Shown here piece after piece: positions 45,381-53,110 of a stretch of 53,110 nt of DNA. Location of the stretch: contig NZ_SPKJ01000020.1 of assembly GCF_009866965.1 (NCBI RefSeq), positions 1-53,110 on the forward strand. Reading direction: 5' to 3'. Below the pieces are notes generated by a model. It was given only the letters and a program-made list of their open reading frames with translations, was not told the DNA's origin and did no database searches. Each line of letters starts with the position of its first letter. Within the stretch, counting starts at the first letter, position 1. The DNA comes from Propylenella binzhouense. GTDB taxonomy: Bacteria; Pseudomonadota; Alphaproteobacteria; Rhizobiales; Afifellaceae. The translations under genes and the position numbers were made by a program.

Positions 45381-46178
45381 TCACTTGGTCGCGTGGATGT
45401 CGAACCACCAGCCGAGCCCTTCGGCGCCTTTCCGCTTGTCGGTCTCGTGGAGGCGCGTCCATTGCTTCAGCACGGTCTCGAAGCTGCGCCAGGTGCCTGC
45501 GGTGTCGGGCCCCGGAGGACCCGAGGTCCCCTGCCCGTATTTGTCCGCCCTGGGATTCAGCCCGGCATGCTTCATGATCCTGCGGAGCTTCCGGACCGCG
45601 CGGCCGGTCCTGCCGCCGAAATAGCGCTCGAAGAGAATGCCGGTCGCCGGATTGTAGTCGATCCAGTCGAGCGCCTGGCACACGATCTTGAACTTCGTGT
45701 AGCCGAGCGCCTTCATCAGCCTCAGATCGACGTCGCCCGAGCCGTGCTCCATCTCCACCGAGATGAACTGAGGAGCGGTCGCCGGCGTGAGCTGCTGAAG
45801 ACAGATGCGGTCGTGCCCCTCGATGTCGATCTTCGCGTAATAGGGCACGCCGAACTCCGCGATCAGCGAGCCGAACGTGCGGCACGGGACGGTGATGGCG
45901 TGATGCTCCGCGCCGCCGCGCGAGGCGATCGAGCGATCGAACGAGCTCCATTCCCCCAGGCTGTCGCAGATCCAGAACTCGCGCTCTCCGCCCTCCTCGG
46001 CGATCGCTGCGTTGACGATCTTGAGCCGTCCGTTGGCGATCTCGTTCGCGAAGAGGACACGGGCGTCGCCGACCATCTCCGGATTGGCCTCCACGGCCAC
46101 GACGTCGTAGCCATCCCTCAGATACTGGGCCGTGTCGCCGCCGTCGAACATGCCGACATCGAACACAAGGCGATTCAT
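45381..46178 (-). CDS. FkbM-family SAM-dependent methyltransferase
   Basis: 265 residues. SAM-binding elements are FDVGMFDGGDTAQYLRDG, with the glycine-rich loop at 8-14, VVAVEANPEMV and the FkbM hallmark AKIDIEGHDRICLQQL (IDIEG 117-121). The C-terminal third carries IDYNPATGILFERYFGGRTG and a Gly/Pro-rich GTSGPPGPDTAGTW segment. The family methylates hydroxyl groups of sugars and other small molecules; the substrate here is probably the exported glycan. It follows the second FkbM gene on the same strand after 80 bases. The two are not recent duplicates; they share little outside the motifs. Confidence 0.85.
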   Translation of the reverse strand: MNRLVFDVGMFDGGDTAQYLRDGYDVVAVEANPEMVGDARVLFANEIANGRLKIVNAAIAEEGGEREFWICDSLGEWSSFDRSIASRGGAEHHAITVPCRTFGSLIAEFGVPYYAKIDIEGHDRICLQQLTPATAPQFISVEMEHGSGDVDLRLMKALGYTKFKIVCQALDWIDYNPATGILFERYFGGRTGRAVRKLRRIMKHAGLNPRADKYGQGTSGPPGPDTAGTWRSFETVLKQWTRLHETDKRKGAEGLGWWFDIHATK

Positions 46179-46258
46179 GGTGACCTCACGGGCAGGACCG
46201 GCTGCGGGAAGCGGCGGGGCCGGCGACCGTCAGGCGGCGCGGTCCCCTGCCTCCCCAT

Positions 46259-46996
46259 TCAGCGGACATCGCGATCCACGGCGCTGAACGTCACGATGCC
46301 GCGCCGCGAATGCCATTGTTCATAGTGGAAGTTCTGCGCGCTCAGCGTGTCGAAGAGCTTCTTCACGCCGAGCCGTCCGATCGCGTACTGATGGATCTCG
46401 AGCATGATCTTCCTGACGCAGGCGAGGTTCACCCCGTCGAAAAGGTCGACCTCGCCGCCCTCGATGTCGACGATCAGCATGGTCGGCTGGATCTCGTCCA
46501 GCCGCTGCTGGAACGAGGTGACCGGGATCTCGACCGGCGTCGCCCCCTCGCCCGGCATCGTCGAGGATGCCCAGAAGTCCTTGTGCACGTGGAAGGTCGC
46601 GTGGCCGGATTGCGGCCCCACCATCTCGTTGAAGATCGTCACCGAGACGTCGTTCAGTTCGTAGGTCCGCCGGCAGATCGGGATGAGCGCGGGATTGGCC
46701 TCGATCGCGAACACCTTCGAGACGCGGGGATCCTTCGCGCAGAGCGTGGAGATGAATCCCACGCCGGCGCCGAGCTCGAGCACCACCTCGCCGTCCTGCA
46801 GGAGGTAGGGGAGTTCTTCCGATTCCTCGACCTCGTAGAAATTGTGGCTGAATGCTTGCCGCATCCGGTCGGTCAGCACGGACGCCGGAAACTCGAAGCG
46901 GACACCCCGGTAAGTCAGCTCTTCCACTTCGGCACTGGATTGTTGACTTGAAGACTGCATGTCGCCGGTCAGAAACTTCCTGAATTTGCCAACCAC
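46259..46996 (-). CDS. FkbM-family SAM-dependent methyltransferase
   Basis: 245 residues from a GTG at 46996 with GGGAG six bases upstream; an ATG at 46960 is an alternative. Motif I is LELGAGVGFIS (73-83), motif II FAIEANPALIP, and the FkbM mark VDIEGGEVDLFDGVNL follows. An N-terminal Ser/Gln patch (MQSSSQQSSAEVEE) precedes the catalytic domain. Its codons look less GC-rich than those of neighbouring genes. It is divergent from wzm, sharing a 263-base intergenic region, and likely acts on the glycan. Confidence 0.85.
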   Translation of the reverse strand: MVGKFRKFLTGDMQSSSQQSSAEVEELTYRGVRFEFPASVLTDRMRQAFSHNFYEVEESEELPYLLQDGEVVLELGAGVGFISTLCAKDPRVSKVFAIEANPALIPICRRTYELNDVSVTIFNEMVGPQSGHATFHVHKDFWASSTMPGEGATPVEIPVTSFQQRLDEIQPTMLIVDIEGGEVDLFDGVNLACVRKIMLEIHQYAIGRLGVKKLFDTLSAQNFHYEQWHSRRGIVTFSAVDRDVR

Positions 46997-47120
46997 GTGC
47001 CGCTCCCGGCGAGGACGGGCCTTGGTACCGGGTGCCCATCAACCGATCAAGTGCCTTCTCTTGCTTCGCTCTGCGCCGCTTTGATTTGCCGGGCAACGAT
47101 CACGCTCCGCTTGCCCGCGC

Positions 47121-47148
47121 TTGATGTGGCGGGAGCCGCCGGTATATG
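47121..47148 (+). promoter_or_regulatory. Candidate wzm-wzt promoter with palindrome in the spacer
   Basis: TTGATG (47121-47126), 16 bases, TATATG (47143-47148), about 105 bases before the wzm start. The spacer holds GGCGG-GAG-CCGCC (47128-47140), a small perfect inverted repeat between the -35 and -10 where a repressor could sit. The rest of the 263-base region shows no gene. Confidence 0.45.
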
Positions 47149-47259
47149 ACCCGGCGCGAACGGGATCTCCGGGCGGATCGAACGTGCCGCTTGCCCGGTC
47201 CGCGTCCGGAACGCACGGCCTCGCGGCGCCTCGGCGGCCCGGGTACCGAATGGGACTGC

Positions 47260-48060
47260 ATGAAATTTTCCGAAATCTCGCGGAACGCGACCAGCGAACT
47301 GCGCGCGACGGCCGAGCGGTGGCGCATGATCCACCTGATGGGCTCGGCGGAACTCCGGCGCCGCTACGCGCGCTCGCGGCTCGGGCAGTTCTGGCTGACC
47401 CTCTCCACCGCCGTCTTCGTCCTCGCCCTCGGCACGTTCTGGGCCCAGGTCGTCAAGCTGCCGCTCGAGACGATGATCCCCCATCTCGCGATCGGGCAGA
47501 TCCTCTGGACGTTCCTCAGCACCTCGGTGCTCGAATCGACCTCGGCCTTCCAGAGCTATTCCTGGGTGCTCCAGAACCAGTACACGCCCAACGGCGTCGT
47601 CATCTCCTCCGTCGTCTACCGGAACATCCTGTCCTTCATCTACAATTCCACGGTCATCGTCGCGATCATCGCCTTCTTCGGCCTGTTCTCGATGAGCGGC
47701 GTGCTGACGTTCCTGCTGCTCTTCCTGCTCACCTGCGTGTTCCTGTCCGCGTCCTGCTTCATCGTGGCGATCATCTGCGTGCGCTTCCGCGACGTCATCC
47801 AGATCGTGGCGACGCTCATGACGGCGCTGTTCTTCTTCACGCCGATCTTCTGGAAGCAGCAGCTGCTTCCGGCGGAGCTGCAGTGGATCGTGCGCATCAA
47901 TCCGTTCGCGATCGTGATCCAGGTCCTGCGTGCGCCGCTGATGGGCCAGCCCATCACGGCGGCCGACCTCGCCGCCTTCCTCGCCTTGGTGCTCCTCTCC
48001 GCCGCGGCCGCCTTCCTGCTGGTCGGCAGGCTGCGCCACCGCATCATCTTCTGGGTCTGA
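47260..48060 (+). CDS. wzm: ABC-2 type polysaccharide export permease (Wzm family)
   Basis: 266 residues with six membrane helices. The amphipathic N-terminus MIHLMGSAELRRRYARSRLGQFWLTLSTAVFVLALGTFW is the signature of Wzm/TagG permeases, as is the C-terminal INPFAIVIQVLRAPLMG. It forms the channel that moves completed lipid-linked O-chains across the inner membrane. ATG at 47260 (MKFSEISRN); the frame is open upstream but without family similarity. Wzt begins four bases after its stop. Confidence 0.93.
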   Translation: MKFSEISRNATSELRATAERWRMIHLMGSAELRRRYARSRLGQFWLTLSTAVFVLALGTFWAQVVKLPLETMIPHLAIGQILWTFLSTSVLESTSAFQSYSWVLQNQYTPNGVVISSVVYRNILSFIYNSTVIVAIIAFFGLFSMSGVLTFLLLFLLTCVFLSASCFIVAIICVRFRDVIQIVATLMTALFFFTPIFWKQQLLPAELQWIVRINPFAIVIQVLRAPLMGQPITAADLAAFLALVLLSAAAAFLLVGRLRHRIIFWV

Positions 48061-48064
48061 GCCG

Positions 48065-48814
48065 ATGAGCGTCGTCTCGCTGGCCAATGTCAGCCTCGAA
48101 TATCCGATCTTCAACAGCGGCTCCCGCTCGCTCCAGATCCATCTCTACAAGGCGCTCGGCGGCCACATCGCCGTGCACGACCACAAGCTGGTGGTGGAGG
48201 CCCTCCGGGACGTCACGCTCGAGCTTGAGGACGGCGACCGGCTCGGGATCGTCGGCCACAACGGCGCGGGCAAGACCTCGCTGCTGCGCGTCCTGTCGGG
48301 CGTCTACACGCCGACTTCCGGGAGCGCCCGCGTCGACGGAGCGGTCTCCTCGCTGACCGACATCACGCTCGGCATGGATCTCGAGGCGAACGGCTGGGAC
48401 AACATCGTCTTCCGGTCCGTCTTTCTCGGGCTGACCTTCCGCGAGGCTCGGCGCAAGGCGCCGGAGATCGGCGCCTTCACGGAACTCGGCGACTTTCTGA
48501 ACCTTCCGATCCGGACCTATTCGGCCGGCATGTTCCTCCGCCTAGCCTTCGCCATCTCGACGTCGGTCAATGCCGACGTGATCATCATGGACGAGATGAT
48601 CGGGGCCGGCGATGCGAGCTTCGTCGAGAAGGCGCAGAAGCGGATCGAGGAACTCCTGGGAACGACCAGGGTCGTCGTCCTCGCGTCGCACAACCTTGCG
48701 ATCCTCTCCCAGATCGCGAACAAGGTGCTGTGGCTCGAAAAGGGCTGCGTCAGGATGCTCGGCCCGACCCAGGATGTGCTCGGTGCCTACATGGCGTCGG
48801 TCGCGCATGCCTGA
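48065..48814 (+). CDS. wzt: ABC polysaccharide export ATPase (Wzt family), no carbohydrate-binding domain
   Basis: 249 residues. Walker A is GHNGAGKT (64-71), the ABC signature appears as TYSAGMFLRL (151-160) and Walker B as VIIMDEM (172-178), with the Wzt-type IGAGD following. The protein stops after the nucleotide-binding domain. The Wzt proteins of E. coli O8/O9a have an extra C-terminal domain of about 200 residues that reads the methylated or phosphorylated chain end; that is absent here, as in Klebsiella O2a-type exporters. Confidence 0.93.
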   Translation: MSVVSLANVSLEYPIFNSGSRSLQIHLYKALGGHIAVHDHKLVVEALRDVTLELEDGDRLGIVGHNGAGKTSLLRVLSGVYTPTSGSARVDGAVSSLTDITLGMDLEANGWDNIVFRSVFLGLTFREARRKAPEIGAFTELGDFLNLPIRTYSAGMFLRLAFAISTSVNADVIIMDEMIGAGDASFVEKAQKRIEELLGTTRVVVLASHNLAILSQIANKVLWLEKGCVRMLGPTQDVLGAYMASVAHA

Positions 48815-48861
48815 CGACCGGCCGGCCCGCGCCTCGCGTCTCGCCCGGCAGGCGCGGTGAC

Positions 48862-49821
48862 ATGCCGGGTCATGGCGTCAGCGTGGTCGTTCCGGTTCAC
48901 AACCGGCCCGAAGGCGCGGCGCAGGCGGTTCGCTCCGCGCTCGCCCAGAGCCTGCCGCCGCTCGAGGTGATCGTCGTCGACGACGCGTCTGACGAACCGC
49001 TCACCGAGGAGCGGCTCGGGGTCGCGGATCCGCGGCTCCGCATCGTCCGGCTCGGCGTCAATTCCGGCGCCTCGGCCGCGCGCCAGGCCGGCGTTGCGCT
49101 CGCGCGGGGCGAGATCGTCGCCTTCCTCGATTCGGACGATGTCTGGCTGCCGGGCAAGCTCGCCGCACAGCTCCCCCTCCTTGGCGATGCGGTCGCGAGC
49201 AGACGGCTGCTCGCCGTCGCCGGCGGCTGGGAGCGGCAGTCGGAGCATGGCGAACCCGGGCAGCGCCTGGTCCCGGTGGAGAGCGCCGATCCGCTCGCCT
49301 TCGCGAGCGGATGCTGGTTCTCGCCGGGCTCCACGGTGGTCCTCCCGCGTTTCGCGTTCGAGATCGTCGGTCCGTTCGATCCCCGGCTCCGGCGGCTCGA
49401 GGACAGCGACTGGTTCCTGCGCTTCGCTCTCCTCGGCGGCCGCCTCGTGGTCGCCCGCGAAATGGTCGCCGTCGTCAGCGCGGGACGTCGGAGCCGGGTC
49501 GGGACGACGAAGGCGGCCGGGGCCATCATCCTCGCCAAGGCTGCGGCGGCGTGCCCCCGGGCGCTCCGAAGCAAGGTCCTCCGGCGGCTGCGCGCCTATG
49601 TCGATCTCGAAATCGCCTCCGCGGCGCGCAACGAGGGCCGTCCGCTCGCCATGTGCCTCGCGCTTGCCCGCTCGTTCGCGAGGCGGCCGCGCTTCCGGCT
49701 CCAGCTCGAGCGCTGGTGGTCGGTCGAGCGGGCGCCGGACGGAATTCCGGCGGCGTTTGCCGCGCCGCCTCCCCGCGCCGTCAGACCCGGTCGCCCGGCA
49801 CGGCCGCGTCGAGAATCCTGA
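48862..49821 (+). CDS. Family 2 glycosyltransferase
   Basis: 319 residues from the ATG at 48862. The GT-A domain has VSVVVPVHNRPEGAAQAVRSALAQSLPPLEVIVVDDASDE, the DxD motif in VAFLDSDDVWLPGKLA, and LEDSDWFLRFALLGG. The C-terminal part is Arg/Ala/Pro-rich (RRPRFRLQLERWW ... RPGRPARPRRES) and probably disordered. It lies 47 bases after wzt and is likely the last plus-strand gene of the polysaccharide locus. Its final 41 bases overlap the end of recJ, which is convergent. Confidence 0.88.
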   Translation: MPGHGVSVVVPVHNRPEGAAQAVRSALAQSLPPLEVIVVDDASDEPLTEERLGVADPRLRIVRLGVNSGASAARQAGVALARGEIVAFLDSDDVWLPGKLAAQLPLLGDAVASRRLLAVAGGWERQSEHGEPGQRLVPVESADPLAFASGCWFSPGSTVVLPRFAFEIVGPFDPRLRRLEDSDWFLRFALLGGRLVVAREMVAVVSAGRRSRVGTTKAAGAIILAKAAAACPRALRSKVLRRLRAYVDLEIASAARNEGRPLAMCLALARSFARRPRFRLQLERWWSVERAPDGIPAAFAAPPPRAVRPGRPARPRRES

Positions 49822-51607
49822 GCTGCGGCGTCGCCGCGCCCTGCCAGGTGTCGAGGCAGAGCGTTCCGGCGACGTGGAGCGGCCTGCCGCGGCCCTCCAG
49901 CAGCGCCCGGCCGACCGGCCCGTCCGCGCATCGGAAGGCGATCGCCTTCAGCGTGCCGCCGGTGCCCGCCGAGAGCCGCGCGCGGACATGGTTGCCGCCG
50001 GCGCGCTCGGCATAGACGACCCGGTGCGACGGGAAGGCGAAGACCGGCGCCGGATGGCCCGGGCCGTAGGGGCCGGCCCGCTCGAGCGCGTCGATGAGCG
50101 CCGCGGTGGCGGCGCTCTCCGTGAGAGCCCCGTCGAGAAGCATGGTCCGGTCCGCGCGGGCCGCCGTCGTTGCCTCCCCGAGCCGCTCATCGAGAAAGGA
50201 TCGCAGTTCCGCCATCCGCTCCCGCGCGACCGTGAGGCCCGCCGCCATTGCATGGCCGCCGCCCTTCACCAGGATCCCGGCTTCCACCGCGGCACGGACC
50301 GCCGCCCCGAGATCGACGCCGGTGATCGAGCGCCCGGAAGCGGTGCCGAGGTCCGACCCGCCCTCGAAGGTGACGGCGACCGCCGGTCGCTCGAAACGCT
50401 CCTTGAGCCGCGCCGCCACGAGGCCGACGACGCCCGGGTGCCAGCTTTCCGAACTCGCGAGCAGGACCGCGGGGCCCGGGCCGGCTCCGATCTCCGCCTC
50501 GGCCTCCGCCACGGCCTCTGCCACCGCTTCCGCCTCGATCGCCTGGCGCTCGGCGTTGAGGCGGTCGAGCGTCGCAGCGATCGCCGCCGCCTCGCCCGGG
50601 TCGAGGCAGGTCAGGAGCCGCGCCCCGAGGCCGGCATCGCCGATCCGCCCGCCGGCATTGATCCGGGGGCCGAGCAGGAAGCCGAGATGGCCGGTTTCCG
50701 ACGGACGCTTGAGACGCGCCGCCTCGGCGAGCGCGCGGATGCCCGGCCGCAGATTGTGGCGGAGCGTGATCAGCCCCTTCGATACGAGCGCGCGGTTGAC
50801 GCCGACGAGCGGGACGATGTCGCAGACGGTGCCGAGCGCGACGAGGTCGAGGAAGGTCAGCAGGTCCGGCTCGCGGCGCGCCGCGAAGAATCCGCGGCGC
50901 CGCAGCTCGCGGACGGTGGCGACCGCGGCGAGGAACGTCACGCCGACGGCGGCGAGATGGCCCTGCCCCGAAACGTCGTCCTGGCGGTTGGGATTGACGA
51001 TCGCGACCGCCGGCGGAAGTTCGACGCCGACCTGGTGATGATCGATCACGACGACGTCGGCCCCGAGCCGGCGCGCGACGGCAAGCGATTCGGTGCTCGT
51101 CGATCCGCAGTCGACGCAGACGATGAGGCCCGCCCCCTCCGAGACCAGGGTCTCGATCGCCGCCGGATTGGGTCCGTATCCCTCGAAGATGCGGTCCGGA
51201 ACGTAGATGCGCACCGGGCAGCCCAGCCCCTCGAGCAGGGAGGCGAGGAGCGCGGAGGAGGTTGCGCCGTCGACGTCGTAATCGCCGAAGATGGCGACCG
51301 GCTCGGCGCGGTGGACCGCATCGGCGAGCCGGCACGCGGCAGCGTCCATGTCGGCGAGCGAGGAGGGATCCGGCAAATCGCGCCGGAGGGACGGCTCCAG
51401 GAAATCCGATGCCCGGTCGCATTCCACCCCGCGGCCGGCGAGCACGCGGGCCACGATCTCGGAAAGCCCGTGGCGCTGCACCATCGCCGAGGCGAGCCCC
51501 TCGGCCCTGCCGTCGAGGCGCGAGCGCCATGCTCGCCCGGCCGCCGAGCGCGTCACCCCCAGGAACGGGCGTGCCGCGTCCCGTCCGTCTTCGCCGAATC
51601 CCCACAT
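49781..51607 (-). CDS. recJ: Single-stranded-DNA-specific exonuclease RecJ
   Basis: 608 residues. DHH-superfamily motifs are in place: AIFGDYDVDGATSSALL (DYDVDG 109-114), VCVDCGST (166-168 DCG) and VVIDHHQ (DHH 189-191); the DHHA1 motif appears as ILVKGGGHAMAAGLTV, and LGFLLGPRINAGGRIGDA is also typical. The 5'-3' nuclease acts in recombination and mismatch repair. A short Ala-Glu repeat (AEAVAEAVAEAEAE, around 372-385) forms part of the linking helix. The gene starts with ATG at 51607 and ends inside the convergent glycosyltransferase. Confidence 0.96.
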   Translation of the reverse strand: MWGFGEDGRDAARPFLGVTRSAAGRAWRSRLDGRAEGLASAMVQRHGLSEIVARVLAGRGVECDRASDFLEPSLRRDLPDPSSLADMDAAACRLADAVHRAEPVAIFGDYDVDGATSSALLASLLEGLGCPVRIYVPDRIFEGYGPNPAAIETLVSEGAGLIVCVDCGSTSTESLAVARRLGADVVVIDHHQVGVELPPAVAIVNPNRQDDVSGQGHLAAVGVTFLAAVATVRELRRRGFFAARREPDLLTFLDLVALGTVCDIVPLVGVNRALVSKGLITLRHNLRPGIRALAEAARLKRPSETGHLGFLLGPRINAGGRIGDAGLGARLLTCLDPGEAAAIAATLDRLNAERQAIEAEAVAEAVAEAEAEIGAGPGPAVLLASSESWHPGVVGLVAARLKERFERPAVAVTFEGGSDLGTASGRSITGVDLGAAVRAAVEAGILVKGGGHAMAAGLTVARERMAELRSFLDERLGEATTAARADRTMLLDGALTESAATAALIDALERAGPYGPGHPAPVFAFPSHRVVYAERAGGNHVRARLSAGTGGTLKAIAFRCADGPVGRALLEGRGRPLHVAGTLCLDTWQGAATPQLRILDAAVPGDRV

Positions 51608-51677
51608 ATGCGCGATTATGCGCGCGCTCCCCCCGCCGGCAACGCGCTTCTTCCGCTCTCCCCGAACTACACTGCGG

Positions 51678-51706
51678 CTTGAAAACGGCTTCGAACGAGC
51701 CTAACT
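51678..51706 (+). promoter_or_regulatory. Candidate promoter of the DEAD-box helicase gene
   Basis: CTTGAA (51678-51683), 17 bases, CTAACT (51701-51706), close to CTTGAC-N17-CTATAT. It predicts a leader of roughly 170 bases before the start at 51882. The 274-base gap between recJ and this gene otherwise holds one hairpin and no gene. Confidence 0.5.
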
Positions 51707-51808
51707 AGGCGCCATCGAGCCGCCGTTTCGGGCAGCTCTCGGACGGCGTGTACGGTGCTTCACAGCAGCTCGGTCCGATCCATCTTCGAATTTCGGACAG
51801 TCCTGGCC

Positions 51809-51832
51809 ACGCGGGATGTCTCATTCCCGCGT
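51809..51832 (+). other. Hairpin in the long leader of the DEAD-box helicase gene
   Basis: ACGCGGGA (51809-51816) and TCCCGCGT (51825-51832) form a perfect 8-bp stem with an eight-base loop, ending 50 bases before the start codon. No T run follows. It may be a 5'-leader structure. Confidence 0.45.
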
Positions 51833-51881
51833 CCGCCGGCTGCGCTCTGCGCATCCGTACCGGCGCCATAGGATTCTCTCA

Positions 51882-53110
51882 TTGACCTCCTTTAGCGATT
51901 TCGGGCTCGTCGAGCCCATTCAGCGCGCCCTGTCGGACGCGCAGTACGCGGTCCCCACGCCCATCCAGACGCAGGCGATCCCGGTCGTCCTCTCCGGGCG
52001 CGACCTGATCGGCATCGCGCAGACGGGCACCGGCAAGACGGCGGCCTTCGCGCTGCCGATCCTCAACCGGCTCGCGACCGAGCCGAAGCGCCCCGAGCGG
52101 ACGGCCTGCCGCGTGCTCGTGCTCAGCCCGACCCGCGAGCTCGCAGGCCAGATCGAGCAGAGCTTCCGCCGCTACGGCAAGCATGTGCGCCTCACAACGG
52201 CGCTCGCGATCGGCGGCGTGCCGATCGGGCGGCAGAAGCGGGCGCTTGCCGGCGGCGTCGACGTCCTCGTCGCCACGCCCGGGCGCCTGCTCGACCTCTT
52301 CGGCGAGCGTGCGCTCCGGCTCGACCGCGTCGAGACGCTCGTCCTCGACGAGGCCGACCAGATGCTCGACCTCGGCTTCTTCCGGGATATCCGGAGGATC
52401 GTCGCGGAGCTGCCGAAGAGCCGGCTGACGCTGTTCTTCTCGGCGACCATGCCGCCCGCGATCGCTGAGCTCGCCGAGCAGATGCTGACGGACCCGGCAA
52501 GGGTGAGCGTCACGCCCGTCGCCAAGACGGCCGACCGCGTCGAGCAGCGCGTCATCCATCTCGACCGGGCGGCGAAGCCGAACGTGCTCGCAGAGGTCCT
52601 CAGGGCCGAGCGGCCGGGCCGCGTCCTCGTCTTCACCCGGACCAAGCACGGCGCCGACAAGCTCGTCCGAGCCCTCGAGCATTCCGAGATCTCGGCTGCC
52701 GCGATCCACGGCAACAAGTCGCAGCCGCAGCGCGAGCGCGTGCTCTCGGCGTTCCGGCGGGGCGAGGTCACCACGCTCGTCGCCACCGACATCGCCGCGC
52801 GCGGGATCGATGTCGCCGGCGTCAGCCACGTCGTGAACTACGATCTGCCCGAGGTCGCGGAGACCTACGTCCACCGGATCGGCCGCACCGCCCGCGCGGG
52901 TGCCGCGGGGATCGCCATCACGCTCTGCACGACCGACGAGACGCCCCTTCTGAAGGCGATCGAGAAGCTCACCCGCCTCTCGATTCCGGCCGAAGACCGG
53001 CGTACGACTGTGCCGGCGCCGGCGGCGGCCCCCCGTCCGGGGGACCGCGAGGCGGCGGGCAACCGTCCCGGCGCCCGCAGGCGCCGTCGCAAGCCCGCCT
53101 CCGGCGGCGG
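51882..53110 (+). CDS. DEAD-box RNA helicase (RhlE-like), 3'-truncated by window edge
   Basis: The first 409 codons of a helicase that continues past the window. Both RecA-like domains are complete: F-GLVEPIQRAL Q-motif region, AQTGTGKT (46-53), PTRELA (83-88), ATPGR, DEAD (156-159), SATMP, ATDIAARGID and HRIGRTARAG. The protein enters a basic Pro/Arg-rich tail (GARRRRRKP) at the edge, as RhlE-type helicases do. They remodel RNA in ribosome assembly and mRNA decay, often in the cold. The start is TTG at 51882, with AGGA eight bases upstream; the beginning TSFSDFGL fits the family and no ATG lies nearby. Confidence 0.93.
   Translation, partial: MTSFSDFGLVEPIQRALSDAQYAVPTPIQTQAIPVVLSGRDLIGIAQTGTGKTAAFALPILNRLATEPKRPERTACRVLVLSPTRELAGQIEQSFRRYGKHVRLTTALAIGGVPIGRQKRALAGGVDVLVATPGRLLDLFGERALRLDRVETLVLDEADQMLDLGFFRDIRRIVAELPKSRLTLFFSATMPPAIAELAEQMLTDPARVSVTPVAKTADRVEQRVIHLDRAAKPNVLAEVLRAERPGRVLVFTRTKHGADKLVRALEHSEISAAAIHGNKSQPQRERVLSAFRRGEVTTLVATDIAARGIDVAGVSHVVNYDLPEVAETYVHRIGRTARAGAAGIAITLCTTDETPLLKAIEKLTRLSIPAEDRRTTVPAPAAAPRPGDREAAGNRPGARRRRRKPASGG

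Noticed and set aside
36613-49821. Horizontal acquisition of the whole polysaccharide locus
   Set aside because: No mobile-element remnants at the edges and most genes share the high GC of the surroundings; only the FkbM/wzm stretch looks slightly less GC-rich, which is not enough.
50488-50550. Ala-Glu coding repeat inside recJ as a possible expansion
   Set aside because: Short and imperfect, fits an alpha-helical linker, and does not disturb the DHH or DHHA1 motifs.

Overview
The window looks like chromosomal DNA of a GC-rich alphaproteobacterium, most likely a member of the Hyphomicrobiales (Rhizobiales). The evidence is gene order (pcm-tolC-popZ; trpGDC-moaC-moeA-lexA; comEC/gltX/gltA; rpsB-tsf-pyrH-frr-uppS-cdsA-dxr-rseP-bamA-lpxD-fabZ-lpxA-lpxI-lpxB), an alphaproteobacterial LexA box (GAAC-N7-GAAC), LpxI in place of LpxH, a RseP with a single PDZ domain, and promoter-like CTTGAN-N17-CTANNT elements. 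I see no insertion sequences, phage genes, CRISPR arrays or rRNA. Coding density is very high: no gene-free stretch reaches 300 bases, and neighbours often overlap by 1-8 bases.

Layout: (1) 1-2632, minus strand: a PopZ-like polar organiser (cut by the window edge), a TolC outer-membrane channel and a Pcm-family methyltransferase. (2) 2761-8066: ExoD-family membrane protein, tRNA-Cys, and cobalamin genes cobC-cobD (plus) and cobQ (minus), with a secreted propeller-like protein of unknown role between them. (3) 8238-13214, plus: trpG-trpD-trpC-moaC-moeA, a tightly packed tryptophan plus molybdenum-cofactor unit, then lexA with its own SOS operator. (4) 13230-18323: comEC (minus), gltX and citrate synthase gltA (plus), the latter behind a leader that can fold. 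(5) 18336-32355, minus: one long essential block running from ribosomal protein S2 and EF-Ts through UMP kinase, ribosome recycling, isoprenoid and phospholipid synthesis, RseP, BamA and the lipid A genes. (6) 32595-36440: pcaB-pcaD-pcaC of the protocatechuate branch, a short hibernation factor and an AraC-type regulator. (7) 36613-49821: an O-antigen type polysaccharide locus. (8) 49781-53110: recJ and a DEAD-box RNA helicase cut by the window end.

The polysaccharide locus can be read as a pathway. A WbpM/WreV-like 4,6-dehydratase, a WreQ/WbpK-like short-chain reductase and a WreU/WbpL-like polyprenyl-phosphate sugar-1-phosphate transferase would make and load an N-acetyl-6-deoxyhexosamine (QuiNAc or FucNAc) as the first sugar. 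An LpsL-like epimerase supplies UDP-GalA. Four glycosyltransferases extend the chain, two FkbM-type methyltransferases may methylate it, and a Wzm/Wzt ABC transporter exports it. The specific sugars are inference from families.

Nothing here is clearly a new class of system. The observations most worth checking are candidate structured mRNA leaders before gltA, rpsB and the DEAD-box helicase, a probable leaderless AraC regulator mRNA, a pca branch without its dioxygenase genes, the exported propeller protein between cobalamin genes, and the question of how the O-chain length is terminated when Wzt lacks the usual sensor domain.
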